From assembly GCA_903908265.1 (NCBI GenBank), contig CAIVRI010000104.1, forward strand, positions 1 through 33,242: a stretch of DNA of 33,242 nt, in the 5' to 3' direction. The DNA is from an uncultured Pseudomonadota bacterium (GTDB lineage: Bacteria; Pseudomonadota; Gammaproteobacteria; Steroidobacterales; Steroidobacteraceae). The notes beneath the pieces are model-generated. The model was not told where the DNA came from. It made no database searches and worked only from the letters and a program-made list of their open reading frames with translations. The translations under genes and the position numbers were made by a program. Below, piece by piece: positions 9,133-19,750 of this stretch; positions within the stretch are counted from its first letter, which is position 1; each line of letters begins with the position of its first letter.

Positions 9133-9143
9133 ATTGTCAACTG

Positions 9144-9153
<10 letters not shown>
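9133..9153. promoter_or_regulatory. Operator-like site 2 (upstream of phnA)
   Basis: Contains TGTCAACTGTCGACA at 9135-9149, which differs by one base from the 15-mer in the phnW/regulator gap. The octamer TGTCGACA (9142-9149) is a perfect palindrome. An outer, less perfect inverted repeat AATTGTC-N7-GACATTT brackets it with the same seven-base spacing as site 1. The site begins five bases after the stop of the FAD oxidoreductase gene. It probably binds the GntR regulator and controls phnA-phnY. Confidence 0.72.
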
Positions 9154-11856
<2,703 letters not shown>

Positions 11857-11928
11857 AGTGCATCGGCATAGAGCGAGTCGATTACTCCCGCTGACGGCAA
11901 CGACGCTGGGACGCAGCAAGGACACAGC

Positions 11929-13134
11929 ATGACGACGCGGCGAATGCTTTTACAATCGGCGCTGGCCGGCATCACCCTTGGCGGTGGACTGACCTGCCAG
12001 CTGGCGCGCGCCGGCTTGCCGCAAGGCGCTCTGGATGCGGCCGTGCTGGAACGCCTACCGGGCAAGCAGCCGCTGATCAAGCGCTCCTATCGACCGCCGA
12101 ATTTCGAGACGCCGCTCGCCTACTTCGATGGCCCCATTACCCCCAATGACCGTTTCTTCGTCCGTTGGCACCTCATGGGCATCACCGAGGTCGACGCACG
12201 CAGCTGGCGACTGCGCATCGGTGGTGACGCCGCTACCAAGCCCTACGAACTCACACTCGAACAACTGAAATCGGAGTTCGAACCCGTCGAAGTCGTCGCC
12301 GTGTGCCAATGCTCGGGTAACCGCCGCGGTCTGTCGGATCCGCATGTGGCGGGCGTGCAATGGGGCTATGGGGCCATGGGTAATGCCCGCTGGAAGGGCG
12401 CGCGCCTAAAAGACATATTGGCCCGCGCAGGGTTGTCCAAGGACACCATAGAGATCGCCATTGATGGCGCGGACCGCCCGGCGCTGGATGTCACACCGGA
12501 TTTCGTCAAGAGCATCCCGGCCTGGAAGGCGCTGGACGAGAACACAATCATCGCCTACGAGATGAACGGCGAAGCGCTACCCCACCTCAACGGGTATCCG
12601 GCCCGACTCGTGGTGCCGGGCTGGACGGCGACCTACTGGATGAAACAGGTCGTCTCGATCCAAGCGCTGACCAAGCCGCTCGCGAACTTCTGGATGGCCA
12701 CCGCGTACCGCATACCGAAAGGCAAATTCGCGCTGGTCGATCGGTTCACCAGCCAAGAAAACGACACCACGACCCCGATCACCGAAATCGTCGTCAACTC
12801 GGTCATTACCAGCCACGCAGACGGCGCACGCGTGCGCCGTGGCGCACCGATCGTACTCGAAGGACTGGCTTGGGATGCCGGCGCCGGCATCCGCCGAGTC
12901 GAAGTCTCCCGCGACGGCGGCCGTGTCTGGGAAGCGGCGGAACTCGGTGCCGACCTGGGTCGCTTTTCGTTCCGTCCGTGGCAGTACACCACCACACCGA
13001 GTGCAACCGGTGTACTGGCGCTGATGGCCCGCGCCACCAATGGCCAAGGCACCACCCAAGTGTCGGAGCTGATCTTCAACAATCCCGGCTATCACAACAA
13101 TGTGATCCAGTCGGTTGGCCTCACCGTCGTCTAA
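11929..13134 (+). CDS. sorA: Periplasmic sulfite dehydrogenase, molybdenum subunit
   Basis: A 401-residue molybdopterin enzyme of the sulfite oxidase family, most like SorA, which oxidises sulfite to sulfate and passes electrons to a cytochrome c. Residues 1-28 form a twin-arginine signal (MTTRRMLLQSALAG, ending near ARAG), as expected for a cofactor-loaded periplasmic protein. The Moco-ligating cysteine is probably Cys128 in VCQCSGNRRG. The C-terminal dimerisation domain includes VEVSRDGGRVWEAAEL and PGYHNNVIQ. AAGGA (11918-11922) lies six bases before the ATG. The gene is followed 13 bases later by a small cytochrome c gene, as in known sorAB pairs. The role here is probably detoxification or use of sulfite released by Xsc. 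A less specific sulfite-oxidase-like YedY relative is unlikely given the sorB partner. Confidence 0.92.
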   Translation: MTTRRMLLQSALAGITLGGGLTCQLARAGLPQGALDAAVLERLPGKQPLIKRSYRPPNFETPLAYFDGPITPNDRFFVRWHLMGITEVDARSWRLRIGGDAATKPYELTLEQLKSEFEPVEVVAVCQCSGNRRGLSDPHVAGVQWGYGAMGNARWKGARLKDILARAGLSKDTIEIAIDGADRPALDVTPDFVKSIPAWKALDENTIIAYEMNGEALPHLNGYPARLVVPGWTATYWMKQVVSIQALTKPLANFWMATAYRIPKGKFALVDRFTSQENDTTTPITEIVVNSVITSHADGARVRRGAPIVLEGLAWDAGAGIRRVEVSRDGGRVWEAAELGADLGRFSFRPWQYTTTPSATGVLALMARATNGQGTTQVSELIFNNPGYHNNVIQSVGLTVV

Positions 13135-13147
13135 GGAGGCCCTGCGC

Positions 13148-13432
13148 ATGCGCACCCTACTCTCTCTGGCCATCCTGATGCTTGTTCTGCCGCTGGCCGT
13201 TGCAGACGAAAGCAAACTACAACTGGCCAAAGACCCGGATACTACGGTGGTTTTGGCGGGCTGCTCGTCCTGTCACTCCGTCGATTACATTCAGATGAAC
13301 GCACCCTTCCTCAAGCGCCCGCAGTGGGAAGCGGAAGTAAAGAAGATGACCAAAGTCTTCGGCGCACCGGTCAGTGACGAGGATGCGTTGAAGATCGTCG
13401 ACTACCTCGTGCGTCATTACAGCGCTGAGTAA
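13148..13432 (+). CDS. sorB: Sulfite dehydrogenase cytochrome c subunit
   Basis: A 94-residue exported monoheme cytochrome c. Residues 1-19 are a Sec signal peptide (RTLLSLAILMLVLPLAVA). The haem attachment site is CSSCH at residues 39-43; Met50 or Met67 are candidates for the distal ligand. The sequence HSVDYIQMNAPFL and the length fit SorB. The ATG at 13148 is chosen because AAGGAGG overlaps and follows the sorA stop (13133-13139) with good spacing; a longer frame from 13115 would overlap sorA and lose the signal peptide. It accepts electrons from SorA in the periplasm. Confidence 0.92.
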   Translation: MRTLLSLAILMLVLPLAVADESKLQLAKDPDTTVVLAGCSSCHSVDYIQMNAPFLKRPQWEAEVKKMTKVFGAPVSDEDALKIVDYLVRHYSAE

Positions 13433-13922
13433 AGCACTCTCAGCGACGCCTGCGGGTCGCAAGATCACTACCGATTTTCGAAGATCCAACGGTCAGCCTT
13501 GTCGTAGTCTGGTAGGCGTTTTTGAACAACGCCGATCACCTCGGCCGCCGTCCCAAACGGGCGGGTGGAGTATGCAAAGTGCAACCAGAACCAAAATTCG
13601 AAAGACGGCCGGCTGCGGAGTAGTTCCACTGACACCACCGTCGGTGGTAATGGCCGTTGTTGTCTCTACCTGCATAGTCGTGCACTGCGCCTGCTGCCAT
13701 CGGCCTGCATCTGGCATTGCCAGTGCGCCCCGAAGGCGCGATGGCCCGCAGCCCGGGTCTACCCTGTCTGCGCCGCACCGGGGACAGCGCCCAACCCAAC
13801 CGGCAACGGCCATCATCCGCCACAGCGGGTTTTAAAACGCAGCGGATTCTGTTGAAGTGGCACCAATCAACCGTGCAAACGACGCTTGATTGCCCGCCAC
13901 AACGACTGACTAAGGAATACCC
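13433..13922. other. 490-bp gene-free stretch with small inverted repeats
   Basis: No reading frame here looks like a protein I know, although several frames stay open for about 100 codons. It contains three small inverted repeats: GGCGTT-N7-AACGCC (13515-13533), ACCACCG-T-CGGTGGT (13634-13648) and GCGCC-N5-GGCGC (13725-13739). None is followed by a T-run, so none is a good terminator. It is unusually long for this compact window and might hold a decayed gene, a small RNA or the promoter of the DoxX gene. I could not assign any of these. Confidence 0.4.
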
Positions 13923-14357
13923 GTGCACAATCCACTTAGCGCCCTCGTCGACCGGCTCAGCCAGCCGCTGGACCTCGCCGGCCGCGTATTGCTGGGACTT
14001 TATTTCCTGCTACCGGGCCTGATGAAGATCGTCGCGTTCGCCGCGACCGTCAGCTACATGACCCAGCACCACGTCCCTTACCCCGCGCCGCTGCTGGTGG
14101 TGGCCACCGTACTGGAGGTGGGCGGCGGGCTGGCGCTCGTGCTCGGCTGGCAGACCAAGGTGTGGGCCTTTGTGCTGGCCGGGCTGACCTTGTTGATCTG
14201 CTACTACTTGCACGATTTCTGGCACACCTATGCAGGCGGCAGCACACAGCACGAACTGCAGAACTTCGTGAAGGATCTGGGCATCTTTGCAGGCCTGCTC
14301 ACGCTGGCCGGGCGCGGCGCACCGCGGCTCTCGCTGGACGGCAAATACAAGCGCTAA
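13923..14357 (+). CDS. DoxX-family membrane protein
   Basis: A 144-residue protein with four predicted membrane helices (LAGRVLLGLYFLLPGLMKI; LLVVATVLEVGGGLALVLGW; VWAFVLAGLTLLICYYLHDF; LGIFAGLLTLAG), the typical DoxX/YphA layout. The start is a GTG at 13923, preceded by TAAGGAATA. DoxX proteins include the small subunit of archaeal thiosulfate:quinone oxidoreductase, but most bacterial members have no assigned function. Its position after sorAB makes a quinone- or sulfur-linked role attractive, but nothing in the sequence proves it. It converges with the permease gene across a hairpin. Confidence 0.85.
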   Translation: MHNPLSALVDRLSQPLDLAGRVLLGLYFLLPGLMKIVAFAATVSYMTQHHVPYPAPLLVVATVLEVGGGLALVLGWQTKVWAFVLAGLTLLICYYLHDFWHTYAGGSTQHELQNFVKDLGIFAGLLTLAGRGAPRLSLDGKYKR

Positions 14358-14370
14358 CCACACCAGCATG

Positions 14371-14396
14371 CCCGTCGCCGCCAGGCCGGCGACGGG
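14371..14396. terminator. Hairpin between convergent DoxX and permease genes
   Basis: A perfect 10-bp stem, CCCGTCGCCG and CGGCGACGGG, with a six-base loop CCAGGC. It lies between the convergent stops at 14357 and 14412. No T-run follows on either strand, so it is either a weak bidirectional terminator or an RNA-stabilising end rather than a classical intrinsic terminator. Confidence 0.5.
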
Positions 14397-14411
14397 AACG
14401 CGCACGCTGTC

Positions 14412-15806
14412 TTAGGGCCGGCTTGAGCGACCCCGCCGGAACGCCAGATAGCCCAACGCCATCACCAGCGCACTGATCACCCCAAACAGCAACGGTTTTT
14501 GTTGGTCGGCAATGAAGGCCATCGCACCCAGTATGGAGAACATCATCGCGATGGCGATGAGGGTCAGCCAGGGGAAGCACCACATCCGCACCCGCAGTCG
14601 TTCTGGGCACTCACGTTCCATCCGGCGCCGCAGCCCCAATTCTGCAAACGCGATGAGGACATAAACGAACAAGGCGACGGTACCGTACGAGTCCACCAAG
14701 AACTTGAACACTTTGTCCGGTGACAAATAGTTCATGAAGACCGCCACGAACGCAAAGGTCATGCTGGCAAAAATCGCCGCGATCGGCACGCCGCGCGAAT
14801 CGAGCTTTGCAAATAGACGCGGCGCATCACCACGCCGGGCCAGCGCCATCATCATGCGCGACGAGGCGAACACCCCGCTGTTCAGACAAGACAACACGGC
14901 GGTCAGAATGACGATGCCCATGGCCGTGCCGGCATAAGGGATATGCAGTGCATCGAGCACGCTGACGTAGGGGGTTGCCATACCCGCGGTATTCCACGGC
15001 ACGATACAGACCACGAGAAAAATGGAACCGACGTAGAACACCAACACGCGGGACACCACAGACTGCGTGGCGCGCGCAATGGCGCGCTCCGGTTCAGCCG
15101 ACTCGGCCGCCGCGACCGTGACAATTTCGGAACCAAAATAAAACCCAGTCGCAGCCACCGCGCCGGTCAGCACCGGACCTAAGCCCTTGGGCAGGAAGCC
15201 GCCATTGTCCGTGAGCAAATGGAAGCCCCCCGGCACCCCGTGCCAAAGGCCGAGCACCACGGTCACGCCGACCAACAGGAAGATGGCGATGGCGGCGACC
15301 TTGATGGAAGCAAACCAGTATTCCGCCTCCCCCCACGCGCGCACCGACAGCAAATTCACGACCGTAAACAAACTGGTCAAACCCAAGGTGTACTGCCATG
15401 GCTGCACGGTGGGCCAGACGCTACCGAACCAACCCACCAGCAACTTGGAGCCGGCCACCGCCTCGAAGGCCACCACAATGATCCAGAAGTACCAGTACAT
15501 CCAACCGGTCATGAAGCCAGCAAACTCACCGAGCGCCAGGCGGTTGTACTCATAAAACCCACCCACTGCCGGGAAGGCAGAGGCCATTTCGCCCAACATG
15601 CGCATCACTAACACAACCAATAATCCAGTCAGGGCAAAGGAAAAAACAGCCGCGGGACCCGTCGCCTGCACGACCACGCCGCTGCCGACAAACAAGCCCG
15701 CTCCAATGACCCCACCCAAGGCGATCATCCGCATGTGTCGCTCTTTGAGCGAGCGGTGCAAACCGGTCTCACTGTGGGCATCCGATGGCAGTTGTTGTAG
15801 GCTCAT
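14412..15806 (-). CDS. Amino acid permease (APC superfamily)
   Basis: A 464-residue, roughly 12-helix inner-membrane transporter of the amino-acid/polyamine/organocation superfamily (AnsP/GabP/CycA-like). The family signature follows the N-terminus: LHRSLKERHMRMIALGGVIG then AGLFVGSG. MLGEMASAFPAVGGFYEY and LSCLNSGVFASSRMMMALA are also diagnostic. AGAGGAGG precedes the ATG at 15806. The substrate cannot be read from sequence; because it sits between sulfite oxidation and sulfoacetaldehyde genes, import of taurine, another omega-amino compound or an amino acid is possible but unproven. It is divergent from the PaiB-like gene. Confidence 0.88.
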   Translation of the reverse strand: MSLQQLPSDAHSETGLHRSLKERHMRMIALGGVIGAGLFVGSGVVVQATGPAAVFSFALTGLLVVLVMRMLGEMASAFPAVGGFYEYNRLALGEFAGFMTGWMYWYFWIIVVAFEAVAGSKLLVGWFGSVWPTVQPWQYTLGLTSLFTVVNLLSVRAWGEAEYWFASIKVAAIAIFLLVGVTVVLGLWHGVPGGFHLLTDNGGFLPKGLGPVLTGAVAATGFYFGSEIVTVAAAESAEPERAIARATQSVVSRVLVFYVGSIFLVVCIVPWNTAGMATPYVSVLDALHIPYAGTAMGIVILTAVLSCLNSGVFASSRMMMALARRGDAPRLFAKLDSRGVPIAAIFASMTFAFVAVFMNYLSPDKVFKFLVDSYGTVALFVYVLIAFAELGLRRRMERECPERLRVRMWCFPWLTLIAIAMMFSILGAMAFIADQQKPLLFGVISALVMALGYLAFRRGRSSRP

Positions 15807-15935
15807 CTCCGATCCTCCTCTGCGTGATCGCGCAGCATTGCGCGTCCCGTCCGTGTAGTAAAGACAATATGCTGTACTGCGCCCCGCACTCGGGGCATCG
15901 TCCCGGCTTGATTGGCCATTTGCCTTGGGTGCCGC

Positions 15936-16565
15936 ATGTATCTACCAAACCAGTTTCGCGTCGACGACCCCGCCTTGCTGACCAAGGTCATTCATGAGCA
16001 CCCGTTGGCCCTGTTCATCACGACCGCCGACGGCGCGCCCACCGCGGACCACATTCCGGTGGAAATCGAGCAGGACGGCGACCGATTTCGCTTGCTCGGC
16101 CATGTCGCTAAAGCCAACCCACTGCTGCGCCACGTGCCAGAGGGCGGCGAAATACTGGCCGTATTCCGCAGCCTCGACCACTACGTCACCCCAATGTGGT
16201 ACCCATCTACAGCGACGCACGGCAAGATGGTGCCCACTTGGAATTATCAGGCCGTGCACGTCCGCGGCACTATCCACTGGCACCGCGACCGCGACACGCT
16301 ATTGGGCTTAGTCACGCGTCTGACCGAACGGCACGAATCATCACGACCTGCGGTCTGGTCGGTCAGCGATGCCCCACCCGACTATATTGAAAGTATGCTG
16401 GGCGCGATCGTCGGCTTCACCGTCGAGGTCACCGCGATGGTGGGCAAATTCAAAGCCAGTCAAAACCGCGCCGCCGAAGACCGCGCGGGTGTCCGACTCG
16501 GCTTGGCAGCCGACGGCCTCAGTGCCGATGCCATCGCTGCGCTCGTGCGCGATCCGACGCCTTGA
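15936..16565 (+). CDS. PaiB-like FMN-binding protein
   Basis: A 209-residue protein of the PaiB / FMN-binding split-barrel family. Conserved stretches are MYLPNQFRVDD at the start, HIPVEI, HVAKANPLLRH, FRSLDHYVTPMWYPS, MVPTWNYQAVHVRG, PAVWSVSDAP and GKFKASQNR near the end. Bacillus PaiB was named as a negative regulator of sporulation and protease genes, but the fold is a flavin or haem-related binder and no DNA-binding domain is seen. The ATG at 15936 is chosen because the conserved MYLPNQF opening starts there; an upstream in-frame ATG at 15912 adds eight non-conserved residues. It is convergent with the exporter gene, 15 bases away. Confidence 0.85.
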   Translation: MYLPNQFRVDDPALLTKVIHEHPLALFITTADGAPTADHIPVEIEQDGDRFRLLGHVAKANPLLRHVPEGGEILAVFRSLDHYVTPMWYPSTATHGKMVPTWNYQAVHVRGTIHWHRDRDTLLGLVTRLTERHESSRPAVWSVSDAPPDYIESMLGAIVGFTVEVTAMVGKFKASQNRAAEDRAGVRLGLAADGLSADAIAALVRDPTP

Positions 16566-16580
16566 GAGCCGTGCGCCAAG

Positions 16581-17642
16581 TCAGGACAGCGCACGCAGCG
16601 CAAAGTGATTGAGCAACGCACCACCCACAACCAGCCAGACGAACAGCACGGCGGTCAGTAGCAAGGGCTTGCCACCGGCACGCCGGAGCGTGCCAAAGTG
16701 TGTGGACAGTCCCAGCGCGCCCATCGCCATCGACAGCAGAAACACGGCCAGATTGAATAAGCCCGCCACGATCGCGGGCGGCAGCCAACCGAGCGCGGCA
16801 TTGACCGAGTTCAAGAGCACCGCGCCGACAAAATAAAAGGCAAACGTCGGCACCGAGGCCAACGCCTTCTGCGCCGACATCCCCGCATCGCCCGCGGCGG
16901 CAGGATCGCTGCGGCGCATCCACATCGCCAACCCCACCAAAAAAGGCGCCATCATGAACACGCGGGTCATCTTGGCGATCAGTGCCGGATCCGCAGCCTC
17001 CGGCCCCACCTGCCGCCCGGCGGCGACCACCTGCGCCACCTCATGCACGGTCGAGCCGATATAAATGCCAAAGCCGCGCGCGCCTGCGGGGATAAAATCA
17101 CGCACAAAATCGAGCGCGTAGAGCATGGGGTACAGGAACATCGACAGGGTGCCGAAAATCACCACGCCCGCCACCGCCACGCTGACCTGTTCGGCCTTAC
17201 CGCGCACGACCGGTTCGGTCGCCAGCACCGCCGCCGCGCCGCAAATCGCGCTACCGGCGCCGACCAGCAAAGCGGCGGCGCGATCCATCTTGAACCACCG
17301 CGTGCCGACCTGGTAGGCGATGACCACCGTCAGCAGCACCACAATGGCGTCGACCAACACGCCCGCCCAACCCACGCCACTGACTTGCTGCAGCGTCAGC
17401 CGAAATCCATACAGCACAACGCCCGTACGCAAAATGGTCTGCCGGGAAAAGGCGATGCCCGCCCCTGCGCGCGCGGCCAGCCGCGGATAGACGCTATTGC
17501 CGACCAACAAACCCAAGACGATCGCCAGCGTCAGCGGGCTAAAGCCATGCGTCTGCACCCACGGCAAGGTGGCCGCCATTTTCGCCAACCACGCGATCAA
17601 CGTTGCCAGCACCAATCCCGGCCATAGAGCCTTCAGCTTCAA
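16581..17642 (-). CDS. YeiH-family putative sulfate/sulfite exporter
   Basis: A 353-residue polytopic membrane protein (about ten helices) of the UPF0324/YeiH putative sulfate exporter family. Recognisable blocks are LAIVLGLLVGNS, LRTGVVLYGFRLTLQQV, LLVGAGSAICGAAAVLAT and GIYIGSTVHEVAQVVAAG. The only available upstream start is a TTG at 17642 with GGGGAAGG three bases before it. It follows xsc by 66 bases on the same strand, so the two are probably one transcript. Family members often accompany xsc, where release of sulfite or its oxidised product is needed, which supports export of sulfite/sulfate here. The exact ion is not established for this family. Confidence 0.88.
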   Translation of the reverse strand: MKLKALWPGLVLATLIAWLAKMAATLPWVQTHGFSPLTLAIVLGLLVGNSVYPRLAARAGAGIAFSRQTILRTGVVLYGFRLTLQQVSGVGWAGVLVDAIVVLLTVVIAYQVGTRWFKMDRAAALLVGAGSAICGAAAVLATEPVVRGKAEQVSVAVAGVVIFGTLSMFLYPMLYALDFVRDFIPAGARGFGIYIGSTVHEVAQVVAAGRQVGPEAADPALIAKMTRVFMMAPFLVGLAMWMRRSDPAAAGDAGMSAQKALASVPTFAFYFVGAVLLNSVNAALGWLPPAIVAGLFNLAVFLLSMAMGALGLSTHFGTLRRAGGKPLLLTAVLFVWLVVGGALLNHFALRALS

Positions 17643-17708
17643 GCGCCTTCCCCTGCTGGCGATGCCAAGAAGAGGCCCACGGCCACGCCGCGAGCCCCGG
17701 ATCCATCC

Positions 17709-19481
17709 CTAAACGTTCTGCGGCCGCATGTCGTCGCGACTAATACCCGCGATCACAACGGGTTTTTTCATCGCATCGCGGCGGAACGGCTCACCGAGTT
17801 CCTGATTCAGCAGGACTTCAATAAAGGTCGTGATGCCCTTCTTTTGATCCTCACAAGCGGTACGGATGGCCGCGGTCACTTCGGCGGTCGTGCGTGCGCA
17901 CACGCCTTTGTGACCACAACCCTCAGCCACGCGCGCGTAGGAGAAGCCCTTGTCGAGCTCTGTGCCGATAAAGTTGTTGTCGTACCAGAGGATCGAATTG
18001 CGTTTCTCCGCACCCCACTGGTAATTGCGGAAGATCACCATGGTGACGGCCGGCCACTGATCCCGACCCACCGAGGTCATCTCATTCATCGAGATCCCGA
18101 ACGCACCGTCACCGGCGAAGCCCACAACGGGCACATCCGGATTGCCAATCTTCGCGCCGATGATCGACGGGAAGCCATAACCACACGGCCCAAACAGACC
18201 CGGAGCGAGGTACTTACGGCCTTGTTCAAAGGACGGGTACGCATTGCCAATCGCGCAGTTGTTACCGATGTCCGAGGAGATGATTGCCTCCTTCGGCAAG
18301 CCCTCGATGATGGCGCGCCATGCCTGACGTGGTGCCATGTGGTTCGGTTCACGTGAACGGCATTCGGCATTCCATACCGTACCCGGATCGTCGTCCTCAT
18401 GATCCAGACCCGCCAACTCCGTCGCCCAGGACGCTTTCTCCGCCGCCACTTGGGCACGCCGCTCGGCACGGCCCGTATCGCCAGCCGTTGCCGACAGTTG
18501 GGCGAGCAACTGTCGCGCCACCAACTTCGCGTCGCCACAGATCGCCACCGCCACCGGCTTGGTCAACCCGATGCGATCGGGATTGATATCGACTTGAATC
18601 ACCTTGGCGTTCTTCGGCCAGTAATCGAGACCATAGCCCGGCAGGGTCGAGAACGGATTGAGGCGGGTGCCGAGGGCGAGCACGACGTCGGCCTGTGCGA
18701 TCAGACGCATCGCCGCCTTCGAGCCGTTGTAGCCGAGCGGACCTACAGCCAATGGGTGGCTGCCAGGGAAGGAGTCGTTGTGCTGATAGTTGTTGCAGAC
18801 CGGCGCATCGAGCCGTTCTGCCAAGGCCACCAGATCGCTGATTGCATTGCCCAATACCACGCCGGCACCGGACAGAATCACGGGGTTCTTGGCGTTCGAG
18901 AGCAGCATCGCCGCCTCGGCGATCGCCTTCGCGCCACCCTGCGGGCGCTCGAAGTCGATGATGTCCGGCAGTGCCACGTCGATCACCTGCGTGAAGTAGT
19001 CGCGCGGCACATTGATCTGCGCCGGCGCCGACAGGCGCTTTGCTTTGCAGATCACGCGATTGAGCACCTCGGGGATCCGCGAGGCATCGCGCACTTCTTC
19101 CTGGTAGCAGACCATGTCGCGGAACAGGGCCATCTGCTCGACCTCTTGGAAGCCGCCCTGACCGATGGTCTTGTTGGCCGCCTGCGGGGTCACCAGCAGC
19201 ATCGGCGTATGGTTCCAGTACGCGGTCTTGATCGCGGTGACGAAGCCGGTGACACCGGGACCATTCTGCGCAATCGCCATCGCGATCTTGCCGGTGGTGC
19301 GGGTGTAGCCGTCGCAGATCATGCCGCCGTTGGTCTCATGCGCCACATCCCAGAACGTAATGCCTGCTTTGGTAAACAGGTCGGAGATCGGCATGAAGGC
19401 CGAGCCGATGATGCCGAAGGCATGTTCGATGCCATGGCGCTGCAGGACTTTTACAAAGGCTTCTTCGGTGGTCATCTTCAT
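17709..19481 (-). CDS. xsc: Sulfoacetaldehyde acetyltransferase
   Basis: A 590-residue thiamine-diphosphate enzyme that converts sulfoacetaldehyde and phosphate into acetyl phosphate and sulfite. It is distinguished from acetolactate synthase by Xsc-specific stretches such as IIGSAFMPISDLF, HETNGGMICDGYTR, GQGGFQEVEQMALFRDMVCY and NYQHNDSFPGSHPLAVGPLG. The cofactor-activating Glu49 sits in WDVAHETNGG, and the metal/diphosphate motif GDGAFGISMNEM is at residues 457-468. AGAGGGA lies six bases before the ATG at 19481. It is followed by the exporter gene and preceded, same strand, by a MocR/TauR-type regulator gene. The phosphotransacetylase gene that often follows xsc is absent, and no gene here obviously makes sulfoacetaldehyde from taurine. 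Confidence 0.95.
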   Translation of the reverse strand: MKMTTEEAFVKVLQRHGIEHAFGIIGSAFMPISDLFTKAGITFWDVAHETNGGMICDGYTRTTGKIAMAIAQNGPGVTGFVTAIKTAYWNHTPMLLVTPQAANKTIGQGGFQEVEQMALFRDMVCYQEEVRDASRIPEVLNRVICKAKRLSAPAQINVPRDYFTQVIDVALPDIIDFERPQGGAKAIAEAAMLLSNAKNPVILSGAGVVLGNAISDLVALAERLDAPVCNNYQHNDSFPGSHPLAVGPLGYNGSKAAMRLIAQADVVLALGTRLNPFSTLPGYGLDYWPKNAKVIQVDINPDRIGLTKPVAVAICGDAKLVARQLLAQLSATAGDTGRAERRAQVAAEKASWATELAGLDHEDDDPGTVWNAECRSREPNHMAPRQAWRAIIEGLPKEAIISSDIGNNCAIGNAYPSFEQGRKYLAPGLFGPCGYGFPSIIGAKIGNPDVPVVGFAGDGAFGISMNEMTSVGRDQWPAVTMVIFRNYQWGAEKRNSILWYDNNFIGTELDKGFSYARVAEGCGHKGVCARTTAEVTAAIRTACEDQKKGITTFIEVLLNQELGEPFRRDAMKKPVVIAGISRDDMRPQNV

Positions 19482-19750
19482 AGCAATTCCCTCTAGTCAG
19501 CTCAGTCTGGCAAGGCCTGCGGCCTCGCGCGCACCCACAACTGGGGGTCATGGGCAGGAAAAAATCGTGCTCAATCCAGGCGTTCCATCCGCCGCCTCTC
19601 GGCCGCTCGTGGGCACCGTTATTTTAGACACTGCGTGTGCCCTTTGCAGGCATACCAACCGACGCCGTAGGCGCCGCGCTAGCTGCGATCCTAGGCGCGA
19701 CCCGAGGCGCGTGATAGCGCCAGCCGACACCCACGGATGGGTCCAGTCAC
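19482..19750. promoter_or_regulatory. xsc upstream region with AGGCGC direct repeats
   Basis: This 269-bp gap separates xsc from the regulator gene on the same strand. It contains three same-direction AGGCGC copies at 19669, 19693 and 19705, spaced 24 and 12 bases. MocR-type regulators generally bind direct repeats, so these are candidates for regulator binding. A possible minus-strand -10, TAAAAT, lies at 19626-19621 without a good -35, as would fit an activated promoter. The known TauR repeat sequence I recall (CTGGACYTAA) is not seen. Confidence 0.35.

Noticed and set aside
13493-13928. Open frames of about 90-130 codons in the gap after sorB
   Set aside because: They overlap each other on both strands, have no good ribosome-binding site and show biased Cys/Arg/His-rich composition typical of non-coding high-GC DNA.
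17709-19481. Acetolactate synthase or another ThDP decarboxylase
   Set aside because: Blocks such as IIGSAFMPISDLF and HETNGGMICDGYTR, plus the neighbouring exporter and TauR-like genes, fit Xsc; no small ilvH-type subunit gene is present.
18399-19496. 365-codon plus-strand frame opposite xsc
   Set aside because: Antisense shadow of the confidently assigned Xsc; Arg/His-rich with no family match.
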